From assembly GCF_014200405.1 (NCBI RefSeq), contig NZ_JACHBQ010000001.1:3844001-3908000 (forward strand): a stretch of 64,000 nucleotides of DNA. Reading direction: 5' to 3'. This stretch comes from Cryobacterium roopkundense. GTDB lineage: Bacteria; Actinomycetota; Actinomycetes; Actinomycetales; Microbacteriaceae. The position numbers and the translations under genes are program-made. Shown in pieces: positions 51,489 through 60,583 of the stretch (positions within the stretch are counted from its first letter, which is position 1; each line of letters begins with the position of its first letter). The notes beneath the pieces are model-generated. The model saw only the letters and a list, made by a program, of their open reading frames with translations, had not been told where the DNA came from and did not search any database.

Positions 51489-52862
51489 GTGTCGATCGCT
51501 CAGCTTGGCCTGGCCAAACCCAACACTGCGGAGCCGCGACAGACGGAACGCATGCTGCCGCATGACCTTCTCGCGGAGCAGAGCGCCCTCGGCGGAATGA
51601 TGTTGAGCAAGGACGCCGTGGCCGACGTCGTCGAGACGGTTCGCGGCGGGGACTTCTACGTTCCCAAGCACGAGATCATCTTCGACGCCATCCTGTCGCT
51701 GTATGCGCAGGGCGAGCCGACAGACGTCATCACGGTCACTGACGAGCTCACGAAGCTGGGCGAGCTCACCCGCGCCGGCGGGGCTGACTACCTTCACACA
51801 CTCACGAGCCTCGTGCCCACCGCCGCCAACGCGGGGTTCTACTCCACGATCGTGGCTGAACGGGCACTGCTGCGTCGCCTCGTTGAGGCAGGCACTCGTA
51901 TCGCGCAGATGGGCTACTCGGGTGAGGGCGAGGTCCTCGACCTCGTGAACACCGCCCAGGCCGAGATCTACGCCGTTACGGGCGGCACCCAGACCGAGGA
52001 CTACGTTCCCCTCACCGACGCCGTGACGGCGGCCATCGAGGAGATCGAGGCGGCCAAGCTCAAAGACGGTCAGATGAGCGGCGTGCCCACAGGGTTTGCC
52101 GACCTCGACGAGCTCACCAACGGATTCCACGGTGGGCAGCTCATCATCGTGGCCGCCCGACCCGCGCTCGGTAAGTCCACGCTCGCCCTCGACTTCGCCC
52201 GCTCTGCGTCGATTAAGCACGATATGCCCAGCATCTTCTTCTCCCTCGAAATGGGGCGAAGCGAAATTGCGATGCGCCTGCTCGCGGCGGAGGCATCCGT
52301 TCCCCTGCAGAGCATGCGCAAGGGCATGGTCGAGCCGCGTGACTGGACCACGATCGCGGCCACCCGCGGCCGCATCAACGACGCGCCGCTGTATATCGAC
52401 GACAGCCCCAACATGACGCTCGTTGAGATTCGAGCCAAGTGCCGCCGGCTCAAGCAGCGGGTGGGCCTCAAGCTCGTCGTAATTGATTACCTGCAGCTGA
52501 TGACGTCCGGAAAGAAGGTCGAGTCCCGGCAGCAGGAGGTGAGTGAGTTCTCGCGTGCGCTCAAGCTGCTTGCAAAGGAGCTGCAGGTGCCCGTGATCGC
52601 TTTGTCCCAGCTCAACCGTGGACCGGAGCAGCGCGCGGACAAGATGCCGGCCATCAGCGACCTTCGAGAGTCCGGTTCGCTCGAGCAGGACGCCGACATG
52701 GTCATCCTCTTGCACCGTGAGAGCGCCTACGAGAAAGACAATCCGCGCGCGGGCGAGGCCGACCTGATCGTGGCCAAGCACCGTAACGGACCCACCCGCA
52801 CCGTGACCGTAGCCTTCCACGGGCACTACTCCCGCTTCGCCGACATGGTCGCGGGCGGGTAA
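51489..52862 (+). CDS. dnaB: Replicative DNA helicase DnaB
   Basis: This 457-residue hexameric helicase starts at GTG 51489 after GAAAGAGG. The N-terminal domain begins HDLLAEQSALGGMMLS. The RecA-like domain has Walker A ARPALGKSTLALDFA and Walker B VVIDYLQLM, then QLNRGPEQR with the arginine-finger region. There is no intein, unlike some actinobacterial dnaB genes. DnaA boxes upstream suggest initiation-linked expression. Confidence 0.96.
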   Translation: MSIAQLGLAKPNTAEPRQTERMLPHDLLAEQSALGGMMLSKDAVADVVETVRGGDFYVPKHEIIFDAILSLYAQGEPTDVITVTDELTKLGELTRAGGADYLHTLTSLVPTAANAGFYSTIVAERALLRRLVEAGTRIAQMGYSGEGEVLDLVNTAQAEIYAVTGGTQTEDYVPLTDAVTAAIEEIEAAKLKDGQMSGVPTGFADLDELTNGFHGGQLIIVAARPALGKSTLALDFARSASIKHDMPSIFFSLEMGRSEIAMRLLAAEASVPLQSMRKGMVEPRDWTTIAATRGRINDAPLYIDDSPNMTLVEIRAKCRRLKQRVGLKLVVIDYLQLMTSGKKVESRQQEVSEFSRALKLLAKELQVPVIALSQLNRGPEQRADKMPAISDLRESGSLEQDADMVILLHRESAYEKDNPRAGEADLIVAKHRNGPTRTVTVAFHGHYSRFADMVAGG

Positions 52863-53007
52863 GTCGGCGAGTGCTGTCGTCACATCCTGCCACCGGCGTT
52901 CGTTCCGGCTACGCTAGTGGGGTGAAGGCGGCAACCGAGACGTTTCCGCACCTGCATAATCGATGCGACCAAGACGCCACCCGCAGCGCATCGGGAGGGA
53001 GCCACGA

Positions 53008-54147
53008 GTGAGAGTTGTCATCGCACGGGAGCGCAGAGCGGGGGAGCGCCGCGTTGCGGCGACGCCCGAGACGGTGGCGCAACTCGTGGCCCTGGGGCTC
53101 GAGGTTCTGATTGAAACTGGAGCCGGCGTTGCGGCGGCACATGGTGACTCGGCGTACGCGGATGCCGGCGCCACCGTGGTCTCCCAGCTCGCGATCGGGG
53201 ATCTCGACGTCTTCCTGCACGTTCGGCCACTCGCCCCGGGGCTCGCGTCCCGGTTGCCCCGCGGGGCCATCACGATCGGCCTCGCCTCGCCGTCCACCGA
53301 ACTGCCCACGGTGGCGGCGCTTGCGACTGCAGGCGTCACCTCTTTCGCACTCGAACTCGTGCCGCGCTTGTCCCGTGCGCAGTCTGTGGATGCCCTGAGC
53401 TCCCAGTCGCTCGTGGCGGGGTATCGAGCGGTGCTTGAGGCCTTCATCCGGTTTCCGCGGTTCTTTCCGCTGTTCATGACTGCCGCCGGTACGATTCCGC
53501 CGGCCCGGGTGCTTGTGCTCGGGGCCGGGGTAGCCGGGCTGCAGGCCATCGGGACCGCGAAGCGGCTGGGAGCCCGGGTCTCCGCCTACGATGTACGCCC
53601 CGCATCGGCCGAGGAGGTCGCCTCGATGGGCGCCACCTTCGTGAAACTCGACCTCGAAGCGATCGAGGGTGCCGGAGGCTACGCGCGGGAGCTGAGCCAG
53701 GACCGGGCGGCACGCCAGCGCGAACTCCTCGCGCCGCACGTGGCGGCCGCCGACGTGCTGATCACGACCGCGGCCATCCCCGGCCGGCCGGCCCCGATCC
53801 TCGTGACTGCGGAGATGGTGTCAGGTATGCGGCCCGGCTCGATGGTGGTCGACCTGGCCGCGGAGTCCGGCGGCAATGTGGAGGGCGTCGTCGCCGGAAG
53901 CGACGTTCTCGTGCCGTCGACGGCGGGGGAAGGCGTCGTGACCCTCGTGGGCATGAAGGACGCGGCATCCGCTCTTCCCACGGATGCCTCGCGACTGTAC
54001 GCGAAAAACGTCGCCAATTTTCTGGCCCTGATGACAACGGCCGGCGAGGTCAGGCCCGACTTCGACGATGAGATGATTGCCGGCGCGTGCCTTACTCACG
54101 ACGGTCGCGTACGGCACGCTCCCACCGCCGAGTTGCTCGGCACCTGA
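53008..54147 (+). CDS. NAD(P) transhydrogenase alpha-subunit-like / alanine dehydrogenase-like protein
   Basis: From GTG 53008 (GGGAGGGAG site upstream) this protein has 379 residues. Two Rossmann-type domains are visible: VIARERRAGERRVAATPETV, then the NAD-binding GAGVAGLQAIGTAKRLGARVSAYDVR, and later AAIPGRPAPILVTAEMV and MVVDLAAESGGNVE. This matches the soluble domain I of proton-translocating transhydrogenase (PntAA). No pntAB/pntB-like membrane subunits follow, so it is either an orphan subunit with partners elsewhere or a dehydrogenase of related fold. Confidence 0.85.
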   Translation: MRVVIARERRAGERRVAATPETVAQLVALGLEVLIETGAGVAAAHGDSAYADAGATVVSQLAIGDLDVFLHVRPLAPGLASRLPRGAITIGLASPSTELPTVAALATAGVTSFALELVPRLSRAQSVDALSSQSLVAGYRAVLEAFIRFPRFFPLFMTAAGTIPPARVLVLGAGVAGLQAIGTAKRLGARVSAYDVRPASAEEVASMGATFVKLDLEAIEGAGGYARELSQDRAARQRELLAPHVAAADVLITTAAIPGRPAPILVTAEMVSGMRPGSMVVDLAAESGGNVEGVVAGSDVLVPSTAGEGVVTLVGMKDAASALPTDASRLYAKNVANFLALMTTAGEVRPDFDDEMIAGACLTHDGRVRHAPTAELLGT

Positions 54148-54247
54148 CGGAGCTCCTCGGCCAGCCGGACTCAGAAACGGGAGCGTCGTGCCGCGTAGAC
54201 TGGGGGCGTCGTATCCTGCGTAGTGAATGAAGTGAAAGAGGTCAGGC

Positions 54248-54877
54248 GTGGCCAACGCCCAGTCAGCATCCGCCGGCGGTAAGAGGTTCACCGGCGAACG
54301 GTCGAGTGGCGAACGGTACTGGACGGTACCGATCGCCCGAGCGGCGATCGCCGTGGTCCCCGGGGCCGTCATCACCTTCAATCGCGACCACTCGGCGGCC
54401 TTCGGACTCCTCACATTCGGTGCCTTCGCACTTGCTTCCGGCCTGCTTCTGGCCGTGCTGAGCTCACTGACCCTCGCGGACGGGCGCGCGCGGCGCCTCT
54501 TCCTCATCCAGGGCGTCGTCGGAGTCGTGGCCGGGGCGCTCGCCCTGGCTTTCCATGCCGGCGGGCTGGGATTCTTCCTCTACCTCGTGAGCGTGTGGGG
54601 CGCCGTGACGGGGTTCCTTGAGCTGTACAGCGGGTCGCGCGTGCGCGGCCGGTTGCCGGTTGCCAAGGACTGGATGCTCGTGGGCGCCCTGACCGCCGTT
54701 CTGGCCCTGCTATTCCTGCTGCTTCCGCCGAACACCGTCGTAGCGGTAGGCCTACTCGGCGCCTATCTCGCCGTCTTCGCCATGTACCTCGTGATCGCGG
54801 GGCTTTCTCTCAAATGGGCGAAAATGGATGCTCCGGCATCCGCCGCCCCCGTCGCCAACGATTCGGACTCCCAGTGA
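54248..54877 (+). CDS. Conserved polytopic membrane protein (DUF308/HdeD-like)
   Basis: This 209-residue protein starts at GTG 54248 and has six predicted membrane helices from about residue 27 to 190 (ARAAIAVVPGAVITF, LLTFGAFALASGLLLAVL, LVGALTAVLALLFLLLPP). Helices in pairs with small residues recall DUF308/HdeD proteins. The function is unknown. The tail is Ala/Asp/Ser-rich. The stop overlaps the next GTG (GTGA), so the two membrane proteins are coupled. Confidence 0.75.
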   Translation: MANAQSASAGGKRFTGERSSGERYWTVPIARAAIAVVPGAVITFNRDHSAAFGLLTFGAFALASGLLLAVLSSLTLADGRARRLFLIQGVVGVVAGALALAFHAGGLGFFLYLVSVWGAVTGFLELYSGSRVRGRLPVAKDWMLVGALTAVLALLFLLLPPNTVVAVGLLGAYLAVFAMYLVIAGLSLKWAKMDAPASAAPVANDSDSQ

Positions 54878-55125
54878 CCCAGAACACGCCGCACCAGCCC
54901 AGCCGGTCCGATCGACTCAAGCCCGCCGAACTAGTTGGAATCTCCGGGGCGATGGCGCTGTTCGTGGGAGTCACGATCCTGATCACCACCCGTGAGGTGG
55001 TGCTGTCGCTGATCGGCCTCGGCATCACGTTCATCGTGGCGCTTGTCGTGATCGCCATGCTCGTGCTCGGTATGAAGCCCAATGCCGCCGAAGAAACCGA
55101 CATTGAAGAGCAGAACGGCCACTAG
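54874..55125 (+). CDS. Small membrane protein, coupled to upstream gene
   Basis: This 83-residue protein starts at GTG 54874. Two membrane helices (ELVGISGAMALFVGVTILIT and VVLSLIGLGITFIVALVVIAMLVLG, cited as landmarks) are followed by an acidic tail AAEETDIEEQNGH. I recognise no family. Its overlap with the DUF308-like gene suggests a two-subunit membrane complex. Confidence 0.75.
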   Translation: MTQNTPHQPSRSDRLKPAELVGISGAMALFVGVTILITTREVVLSLIGLGITFIVALVVIAMLVLGMKPNAAEETDIEEQNGH

Positions 55126-55152
55126 GCATCCGCTCTGTCCCCTCCCGGCCTA

Positions 55153-55212
55153 CGCGAAAGCGGGCTGTGCGTCGCCTTGAGTGTCGAGGGACGAGCGCAG
55201 CCCGCTTTCGCG
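55153..55212. terminator. Bidirectional terminator between converging genes
   Basis: CGCGAAAGCGGGCTG pairs perfectly with CAGCCCGCTTTCGCG over 15 bp with a 30-base loop. It sits between the plus-strand membrane-protein pair and minus-strand purB. Confidence 0.7.
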
Positions 55213-55224
55213 TGCAGCGTGGAG

Positions 55225-56607
55225 CTAGGCCAGGTAATCCACGAGGGGATCGGCCAGGCCCACGTAGGTGCTCGGCGTGAGTTCGAGCAGACGAGCCTTT
55301 GCGGCGTCGCCGATTTCGAGCGCGGATACGAAGGCCACGAGGTCGTCGCGGTTGATGCGCTTTCCGCGGGTGAGTTCCTTGAGCAGGGCGTACGGGTCGG
55401 CGATGCTCGAGCGCCCGGCAGAGACCTCGGCGCGAATCACGGTCTGGATCGCCTCGCCGAGGATCTCCCAGTTCGAGTCGAGGTCGCTCGCGAGCTGCGC
55501 GCGGTCGATGTCGATCTCGTCCATGCCGCGCAGCAAGTTGTCGAGCGCGAGCAAGGAGTGGCCGAATCCCACGCCGATGTTGCGCTGCGTGGTGGAGTCC
55601 GTGAGGTCCCGCTGCAGGCGTGAGGTGACGAGGGTCGCCGCGAGGGAATCGAGGATCGCGCTCGAGAGCTCGAGGTTGGCCTCGGCATTCTCGAAGCGGA
55701 TCGGGTTGATCTTGTGCGGCATCGTTGAGGAACCGGTCGCTCCCACCTGCGGGATCTGCCGGAAGTAGCCGATCGAGATGTAGGTCCAGACATCCGTTGC
55801 GAGGTTGTGCAGCACGCGGTTGGAGTGAGAAATCTTGGAGTACAGCTCTGCCTGCCAGTCGTGCGACTCGATCTGCGTGGTGAGCGGGTTCCAGCCGAGG
55901 CCCAGGCCCTCCACGAACTCACGCGAGACGGCGGGCCAGTCGACAGACGGCTCGGCCACGACGTGCGCCGCGAACGTTCCCGTCGCGCCGCTGAACTTGC
56001 CGAGGTATTCGTTCGCCTCCACCTGCTTCAGGATGCGCTCGAGGCGGTACACGAACACGGCGAGTTCCTTGCCCATGGTGGTGGGCGTCGCCGGCTGACC
56101 GTGGGTGCGCGCGAGCATGGCATCGGTCCGGAATTCGAGGGCGCGCGAGCGCAGCGCCTCGATCACGAGACGGTACTTCGGCAGCCATACCTCGCGCACG
56201 GCCTGGCTCACGGTCAGAGCGTAGGAGAGGTTGTTGATGTCCTCGCTCGTGGCAGCGAAGTGCGTGAGCTCGGCGATGTGGTCGAGGCCGAGCGTGTTGA
56301 GGCGGCGGCGCACGAGGTACTCAACGGCCTTGACGTCGTGGCGCGTGGTGGCTTCGAGTACGGCGAGTTCGTCGATCTCGGCCTGGCCGAAGGTCGTCAC
56401 GAGCGCGCGGAGCGACGCCTTCTGGGCGGTGTCGAGCGGAGCGGAGCCGAAGAGGCTGCGGTCGGTGAGCGTGATCAGCCACTCCACCTCGACCTGCACG
56501 CGGGCGCGGTTGAGCCCCGCTTCCGACAGGTACTCACCCAGCTCGGTTACGGCGGCGCGGTAACGGCCATCGAGTGGACTCAGGACCTGCGGGGGTAGTG
56601 GACTCAT
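55225..56607 (-). CDS. purB: Adenylosuccinate lyase
   Basis: This 460-residue enzyme of purine synthesis cleaves SAICAR and adenylosuccinate. Landmarks are TLGLDHIAELTHFAATSEDINN, ARTHGQPATPTTMGKE and the signature GSSTMPHKINPIRFENAEAN with the catalytic Ser. It starts four bases into the phosphatase gene stop (ATGA), so the two are coupled. Confidence 0.96.
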   Translation of the reverse strand: MSPLPPQVLSPLDGRYRAAVTELGEYLSEAGLNRARVQVEVEWLITLTDRSLFGSAPLDTAQKASLRALVTTFGQAEIDELAVLEATTRHDVKAVEYLVRRRLNTLGLDHIAELTHFAATSEDINNLSYALTVSQAVREVWLPKYRLVIEALRSRALEFRTDAMLARTHGQPATPTTMGKELAVFVYRLERILKQVEANEYLGKFSGATGTFAAHVVAEPSVDWPAVSREFVEGLGLGWNPLTTQIESHDWQAELYSKISHSNRVLHNLATDVWTYISIGYFRQIPQVGATGSSTMPHKINPIRFENAEANLELSSAILDSLAATLVTSRLQRDLTDSTTQRNIGVGFGHSLLALDNLLRGMDEIDIDRAQLASDLDSNWEILGEAIQTVIRAEVSAGRSSIADPYALLKELTRGKRINRDDLVAFVSALEIGDAAKARLLELTPSTYVGLADPLVDYLA

Positions 56608-57149
56608 CGGTCTCCCTGTCGTATTGCCGGCGCAAGTTGCGTGAAAAGCGCCTGGTTTGCTCTCTCAATCATGCCTAATACCGAGGCAAAGAGCGCATCG
56701 TCGGAATAGTAGGGGTCTGGGACGTCGCTGAGAGGAGCCTGGTCCGGGTCGAAACTGAGCAGCAGACGCACCTTGTCGCGGTCTTTGTCGGTGGTGGCCC
56801 AGTTGCGCAGGATGCGGTCCTGGGTGCGGTCGAGCACGACGACAAGGTCAAGATCCGCGAACCAGGCAGGATCGAACTGGCGCGCCCTGTGGTGGCTGCC
56901 GTCGTAGCCGCGCGCGGCCAGCGCGGCGACCGCGCGTGTGTCGGCCTGCTCGCCCACATGCCAGTCGCCCGTGCCGGCGGAGCTCGTGGTGACGAGGCGC
57001 CCAAGACCAGACCGCGTGATCAGATCGCGCAGCACGAGCTCGGCCATCGGGGAGCGGCAGATGTTTCCCGTACATACGAAAATGATTCGAAAAGGCGTCG
57101 ACTCATCGGGGCTGAGCGACGGGAAACTCATATTTACATTGTGGGGCAC
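56604..57149 (-). CDS. Low-molecular-weight protein tyrosine phosphatase
   Basis: The signature P-loop is FVCTGNICRSPMAE (CX5R), and the general-acid Asp lies in VPDPYYSDD. From GTG 57149, preceded by GGAGG, the protein has 181 residues. The open frame continues to GTG 57164, and an ATG lies at 57131. It may dephosphorylate Tyr-phosphorylated proteins or, with its slightly extended N-terminus, act as an arsenate-reductase-like or wall-related enzyme. The first is the simpler reading. Confidence 0.9.
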   Translation of the reverse strand: MPHNVNMSFPSLSPDESTPFRIIFVCTGNICRSPMAELVLRDLITRSGLGRLVTTSSAGTGDWHVGEQADTRAVAALAARGYDGSHHRARQFDPAWFADLDLVVVLDRTQDRILRNWATTDKDRDKVRLLLSFDPDQAPLSDVPDPYYSDDALFASVLGMIERANQALFTQLAPAIRQGDR

Positions 57150-57256
57150 ATTCTTGTCCTCCACATGTCTTCACGGGCGATCGACCGCACAGATACGCGA
57201 ATTGCTGGCCGAACGGGGGGTACGTGGTGGCACACTCAGGGCAGAAAGGAGGTGCC

Positions 57257-57541
57257 ATGCACCCTGCGACCGAGAGCACCGTTGGCACATCGTGGCTGAA
57301 TCAGCTGGCGGCGCTGCGCGACCAACGAGCCCTGCTGGGTGAGCTGAAAGACGATGTGCAGCAGGCCTGGCGGCAACTGGCGCCCGGCGCCATGGAGGGA
57401 TCGTGGCGGTCGAGTACCCAACGGGCGTACTCGGATCGGGTCGAGTACCTGCGCGGGGAGCTGCAGGGTGTCGTGGCCCAACTTGAGGATGCCGAGTCGG
57501 CCGTGAACCGGTCCATCGAACGGGTGCAGGCGGGGGCATGA
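57257..57541 (+). CDS. Small WXG100-like helical protein
   Basis: This 94-residue protein starts at ATG 57257 with a perfect AGGAGG site. It is nearly all helical, with a central GSW turn (AMEGSWRSSTQRAYSDRVEYL) between two helices, as in WXG100 proteins, although the exact WXG is GSW. It overlaps the next gene by 4 bp (ATGA). WXG100 proteins are secreted partners of type VII effectors, but no secretion genes are in this window. Confidence 0.65.
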   Translation: MHPATESTVGTSWLNQLAALRDQRALLGELKDDVQQAWRQLAPGAMEGSWRSSTQRAYSDRVEYLRGELQGVVAQLEDAESAVNRSIERVQAGA

Positions 57542-59010
57542 CCGAGCCGGGGGAGGGCGCGGGTGACCTCATAGTCTCCGGGGGCGGCACCTCGATGGTG
57601 GCGACCGACGTGGTGATGGCACAGATCGACGTCATGCGGCGAGTTCAGGCGGATGCGGCGGGGTGGCAGGGGCGGCTGGGTCGCATCCGCTCCCTGGAGA
57701 CCACCCGAGCTTCGTTCTGGATGCCCGCCGATACCGGAATGAGTCTTCTGCACGCCGCCATGTCGGTCGAGGCCATCGAGATCGCCAGCGGTGACCTCGC
57801 CGACAAGCTGTCACAGGCAGCGGATGCCTATGGGGAGGCCGAACGGATCGCGGTCGGTTTCGAGCGCGCCGCCGGCGAGTTGGGCGGGTGGCTGGTGGGC
57901 TGGAACCTGCGCGTTTTTGGGCCAATCGAACTGCTCGCAGCTGCACGGCTGGCCACACAGGCCGGGATCGCGCTCGTCGGCATCGTCGCAGTCATGAGTT
58001 GGGCGACCGGAAAGAGCCCGCACCGCGTGCTGGCGGACCTGAGCGACGCCGTGCGCCTCGACCCCCGCCTGCTCACGAGTACAGCATTCGTCGCTGCCCT
58101 GCGCGTGGTCGTGTCGTCACTCGACGATGTGGGGGTCGGCTTTCTCGGCGGGCCCCCGCCGGTCTCTCATCTTTTGGGTGAGGGCGGCCTGGGGCTGCTG
58201 GGAGTGACGGGCCTGGCATCCGGAGCGCGAGCGTTCGGGTACCCCCTCGGTGTGCTGGGCACCACCTCGGTGACGGTCACGCAGGTGGGTGCTGGGCGAC
58301 CCGTGTCGCCGCCCTCCGGGGTCGAAGACGCGGCCTCCCGGATCCCTCCGGCACGAGATCATCAACCCCAGGTTCGGATTGAGCAATATGGCGATCCCGA
58401 GCATCCGACGTGGGCTGTGTACATCGCGGGAACCGTGGATTGGAGCCCTGCGCCCCAGGGCGAACCCTGGGACCTGTCTTCCAACGTGGCCGCGATGGCC
58501 CACGAGAACGCCGGCTCCTATGCGGCGGTGATGCAGGCCATGAGGCAGGCCGGTATCGAACCCGATGCGCCGGTGGCGCTCTTTGGGCACTCCCAGGGCG
58601 GGCTCGTGGCGGAACAGGTTGCGGCATCCGGGGCGTTTAACGCTGGCGTCGTTGCCACCTTCGGCGCTCCCGAATCTCCCGTGCCGATTCCCGAGGGGGT
58701 GACCCACCTGACGGTCGAGCACACAGACGACCTGGTGCCTGCCCTGGGGGGTCTGCCCGCCGTGGCCGCGGCATCCGTTGGCCGGGTCCTCGTGCGGTCG
58801 GAGGCATTCCGCGATCGGGTCGTTCCCACGGATTCGTCCCTGCCGGCGCACGCCATGACGTCTTATGTGGCCACGGCGCGGGACATCGACCTGTCGTCGG
58901 ATTCTCGGTTGGTCGCTGGACGGGCCCGGCTCGCCGACATGTTCGGGAGCGCGCCGGGGAGAGTCACCGCGTGGCGCGGCGAGCGGGTGACGGCTACCGC
59001 CGGGGAGTGA
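57538..59010 (+). CDS. WXG/LXG-like N-terminus fused to alpha/beta-hydrolase (lipase-like) domain
   Basis: In this 490-residue protein, residues about 15-110 are a long helical region (ADAAGWQGRLGRIRS, SLLHAAMSVEAIEIASGDLADKLSQAA). A hydrophobic segment (about 125-160) follows. The C-terminal half is an alpha/beta-hydrolase with nucleophile FGHSQGG, a candidate Asp in EHTDDLVPALGG and a candidate His in PAHAMTSYV. Such esterase/lipase proteins next to a WXG100-like gene resemble type VII-exported enzymes. The substrate is unknown. Confidence 0.75.
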   Translation: MTEPGEGAGDLIVSGGGTSMVATDVVMAQIDVMRRVQADAAGWQGRLGRIRSLETTRASFWMPADTGMSLLHAAMSVEAIEIASGDLADKLSQAADAYGEAERIAVGFERAAGELGGWLVGWNLRVFGPIELLAAARLATQAGIALVGIVAVMSWATGKSPHRVLADLSDAVRLDPRLLTSTAFVAALRVVVSSLDDVGVGFLGGPPPVSHLLGEGGLGLLGVTGLASGARAFGYPLGVLGTTSVTVTQVGAGRPVSPPSGVEDAASRIPPARDHQPQVRIEQYGDPEHPTWAVYIAGTVDWSPAPQGEPWDLSSNVAAMAHENAGSYAAVMQAMRQAGIEPDAPVALFGHSQGGLVAEQVAASGAFNAGVVATFGAPESPVPIPEGVTHLTVEHTDDLVPALGGLPAVAAASVGRVLVRSEAFRDRVVPTDSSLPAHAMTSYVATARDIDLSSDSRLVAGRARLADMFGSAPGRVTAWRGERVTATAGE

Positions 59011-59386
59011 CCGGCCGCACGAGCAGCCCGAGCAACCAGGCCACGATGCCGAGCACGATTGCACCGAGCACGCCCTCCCAGAAACCGTCGACAACGAGGC
59101 CGAAGCCGAGGAAGCCAGAGACCCAGGCGGCGAGTATCAGCAGCGCGCCGTTGACGACCAGGGAAAAGAGGCCGAGGGTGAGTATGTAGAGCGGGAATGC
59201 CACGACGCGCACCACGGTGCCCACAACGGTGTTCACGAGGCCGAAGATGAGGGATACCAGCAGGTAGGTCACCACGACGGCACCGGTGTCGGCCGCATAG
59301 GGAACCACGTGCACGCCCGACACGATGCTGGCGGCCACCCAGAGGGCAACCGCGTTGATGAGGAGCGTGATCAGAAAACGTGCCAT
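58994..59386 (-). CDS. Phage-holin-4-like membrane protein (PF04020 type)
   Basis: This 130-residue protein has four membrane helices: MARFLITLLINAVALWVAASIV, VTYLLVSLIFGLVNTVVG, ILTLGLFSLVVNGALLILAAW and AIVLGIVAWLLGLLVRP. The pattern NAVALWVAA..LG.FSLVVNGALL is that of the YvlD/PF04020 family. These are ordinary chromosomal proteins of unknown role despite the holin label. It overlaps the end of the lipase-like gene by 17 bp on the other strand. Confidence 0.88.
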   Translation of the reverse strand: MARFLITLLINAVALWVAASIVSGVHVVPYAADTGAVVVTYLLVSLIFGLVNTVVGTVVRVVAFPLYILTLGLFSLVVNGALLILAAWVSGFLGFGLVVDGFWEGVLGAIVLGIVAWLLGLLVRPVTPRR

Positions 59387-59460
59387 GTATCAATGATTGC
59401 ATTCGCCCGGGGGCCGTGACCGGGCAGAAAGGCATGCCGAGGCGTGAATATGGGGCGGCG

Positions 59461-59466
59461 TAGACT
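59461..59466 (+). promoter_or_regulatory. -10 box of hisC, leaderless start
   Basis: TAGACT lies six bases before the hisC GTG (59473), and there is no ribosome-binding site. This is the arrangement of a leaderless actinobacterial mRNA. Confidence 0.5.
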
Positions 59467-59472
59467 CGCGGA

Positions 59473-60579
59473 GTGAGCCAATCTGACCAGCCCTCAGTCC
59501 GACTGCGCCCGGAGATCGTTGCCCTGCCGGCATATAAGCAGGGAAAACCGGCTCAGGCCGATGCCTTCAAACTGTCCAGCAACGAGAATCCGTTCGAGCC
59601 CCTGCCCGGGGTCGTTGAGGCGGTGCAGGCCGAAACTGCCTTCAACCGCTACCCGGATGCCTCGGCGCTTGCCCTGCGGGAACGGCTCGCCGCCAAGTAC
59701 GGCGTCAGCAGCGACCAGGTACACGTGGGAAGCGGTTCGGTGGCGCTGCTCGCGCAGCTCATCCTCGCCGCGGCCGGCCCGGGTGACGAGGTGCTGTATT
59801 CCTGGCGTTCCTTCGAGGCCTACCCCGGCCTCGTCGCCGTGGCAGGGGCCACGAGCGTGCGCGTGCCCAATCGCGACGATTTCGGTCATGACCTGCCCGA
59901 GATGGCCGCCGCGATCACAGACTCCACGCGCATGGTGATCATCTGCTCGCCGAACAACCCCACCGGCACGATCGTCACCGCCGAGGAATTCCACGCCTTC
60001 ATGGCCGTGGTTCCCCGCAACCTGCTTGTGATCCTCGACGAGGCCTATGCCGAGTTCGTCACCGACTCCGAAGCCGTCAGTGGTCACCCGCTGCTCACGC
60101 GCTACCCGAACCTCGTTGTGCTTCGCACGTTCTCCAAGGCCTACGGGCTGGCGGGGCTGCGCGTGGGCTACGCCCTCGGACCCGTCGACATTCTGAACGC
60201 CGCCCGTTCCACGGCCATCCCACTTTCGGTGACCGGCCAGGCCAGCGTTGCTGCGATCGCGTCTCTCGACGCCGAGCCTGAACTGCTCGCGCGTGTGCGG
60301 GTTCTTGTCGACCGCCGGGATGCGACCTGGCGCGCCCTCCTTGAGCAGGGGTGGAACATCCCGGCATCGCAGGCAAACTTCCTCTGGCTCCCTACGGGTG
60401 CCGAGACGGCCGAGGTGGCCGAAACTCTCACCTCTGCGGGACTGATCGGGCGGCCGTTCGCGCCAGAGGGCATCCGCGTGTCGATCGGTGAAGCCGAGGC
60501 CATGGCCAACCTGATCCGCATGTCTGCGGACATAATCGAGTCGTTGCCGGCCGAACACGACGCACGGCGGAAGGATTAG
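59473..60579 (+). CDS. hisC: Histidinol-phosphate / aromatic aminotransferase
   Basis: This 368-residue fold-type I PLP enzyme has [54 protein letters not shown] and the PLP Lys in [17 protein letters not shown]. It could serve histidine synthesis or phenylalanine/tyrosine synthesis (Pat-type). It is isolated from his genes here and lies 4 bp from the start of the E1-alpha gene. Confidence 0.9.
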   Translation: MSQSDQPSVRLRPEIVALPAYKQGKPAQADAFKLSSNENPFEPLPGVVEAVQAETAFNRYPDASALALRERLAAKYGVSSDQVHVGSGSVALLAQLILAAAGPGDEVLYSWRSFEAYPGLVAVAGATSVRVPNRDDFGHDLPEMAAAITDSTRMVIICSPNNPTGTIVTAEEFHAFMAVVPRNLLVILDEAYAEFVTDSEAVSGHPLLTRYPNLVVLRTFSKAYGLAGLRVGYALGPVDILNAARSTAIPLSVTGQASVAAIASLDAEPELLARVRVLVDRRDATWRALLEQGWNIPASQANFLWLPTGAETAEVAETLTSAGLIGRPFAPEGIRVSIGEAEAMANLIRMSADIIESLPAEHDARRKD

Positions 60580-60583
60580 CCCC

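Noticed and set aside
51298..51600. Open frame upstream of and overlapping dnaB
   Set aside because: It runs through the DnaA-box region and the start of dnaB in another frame and has no domain.
52909..53739. Minus-strand frames opposite the transhydrogenase-like gene
   Set aside because: They are Arg/Gly-rich shadow frames of a well-supported plus-strand gene.
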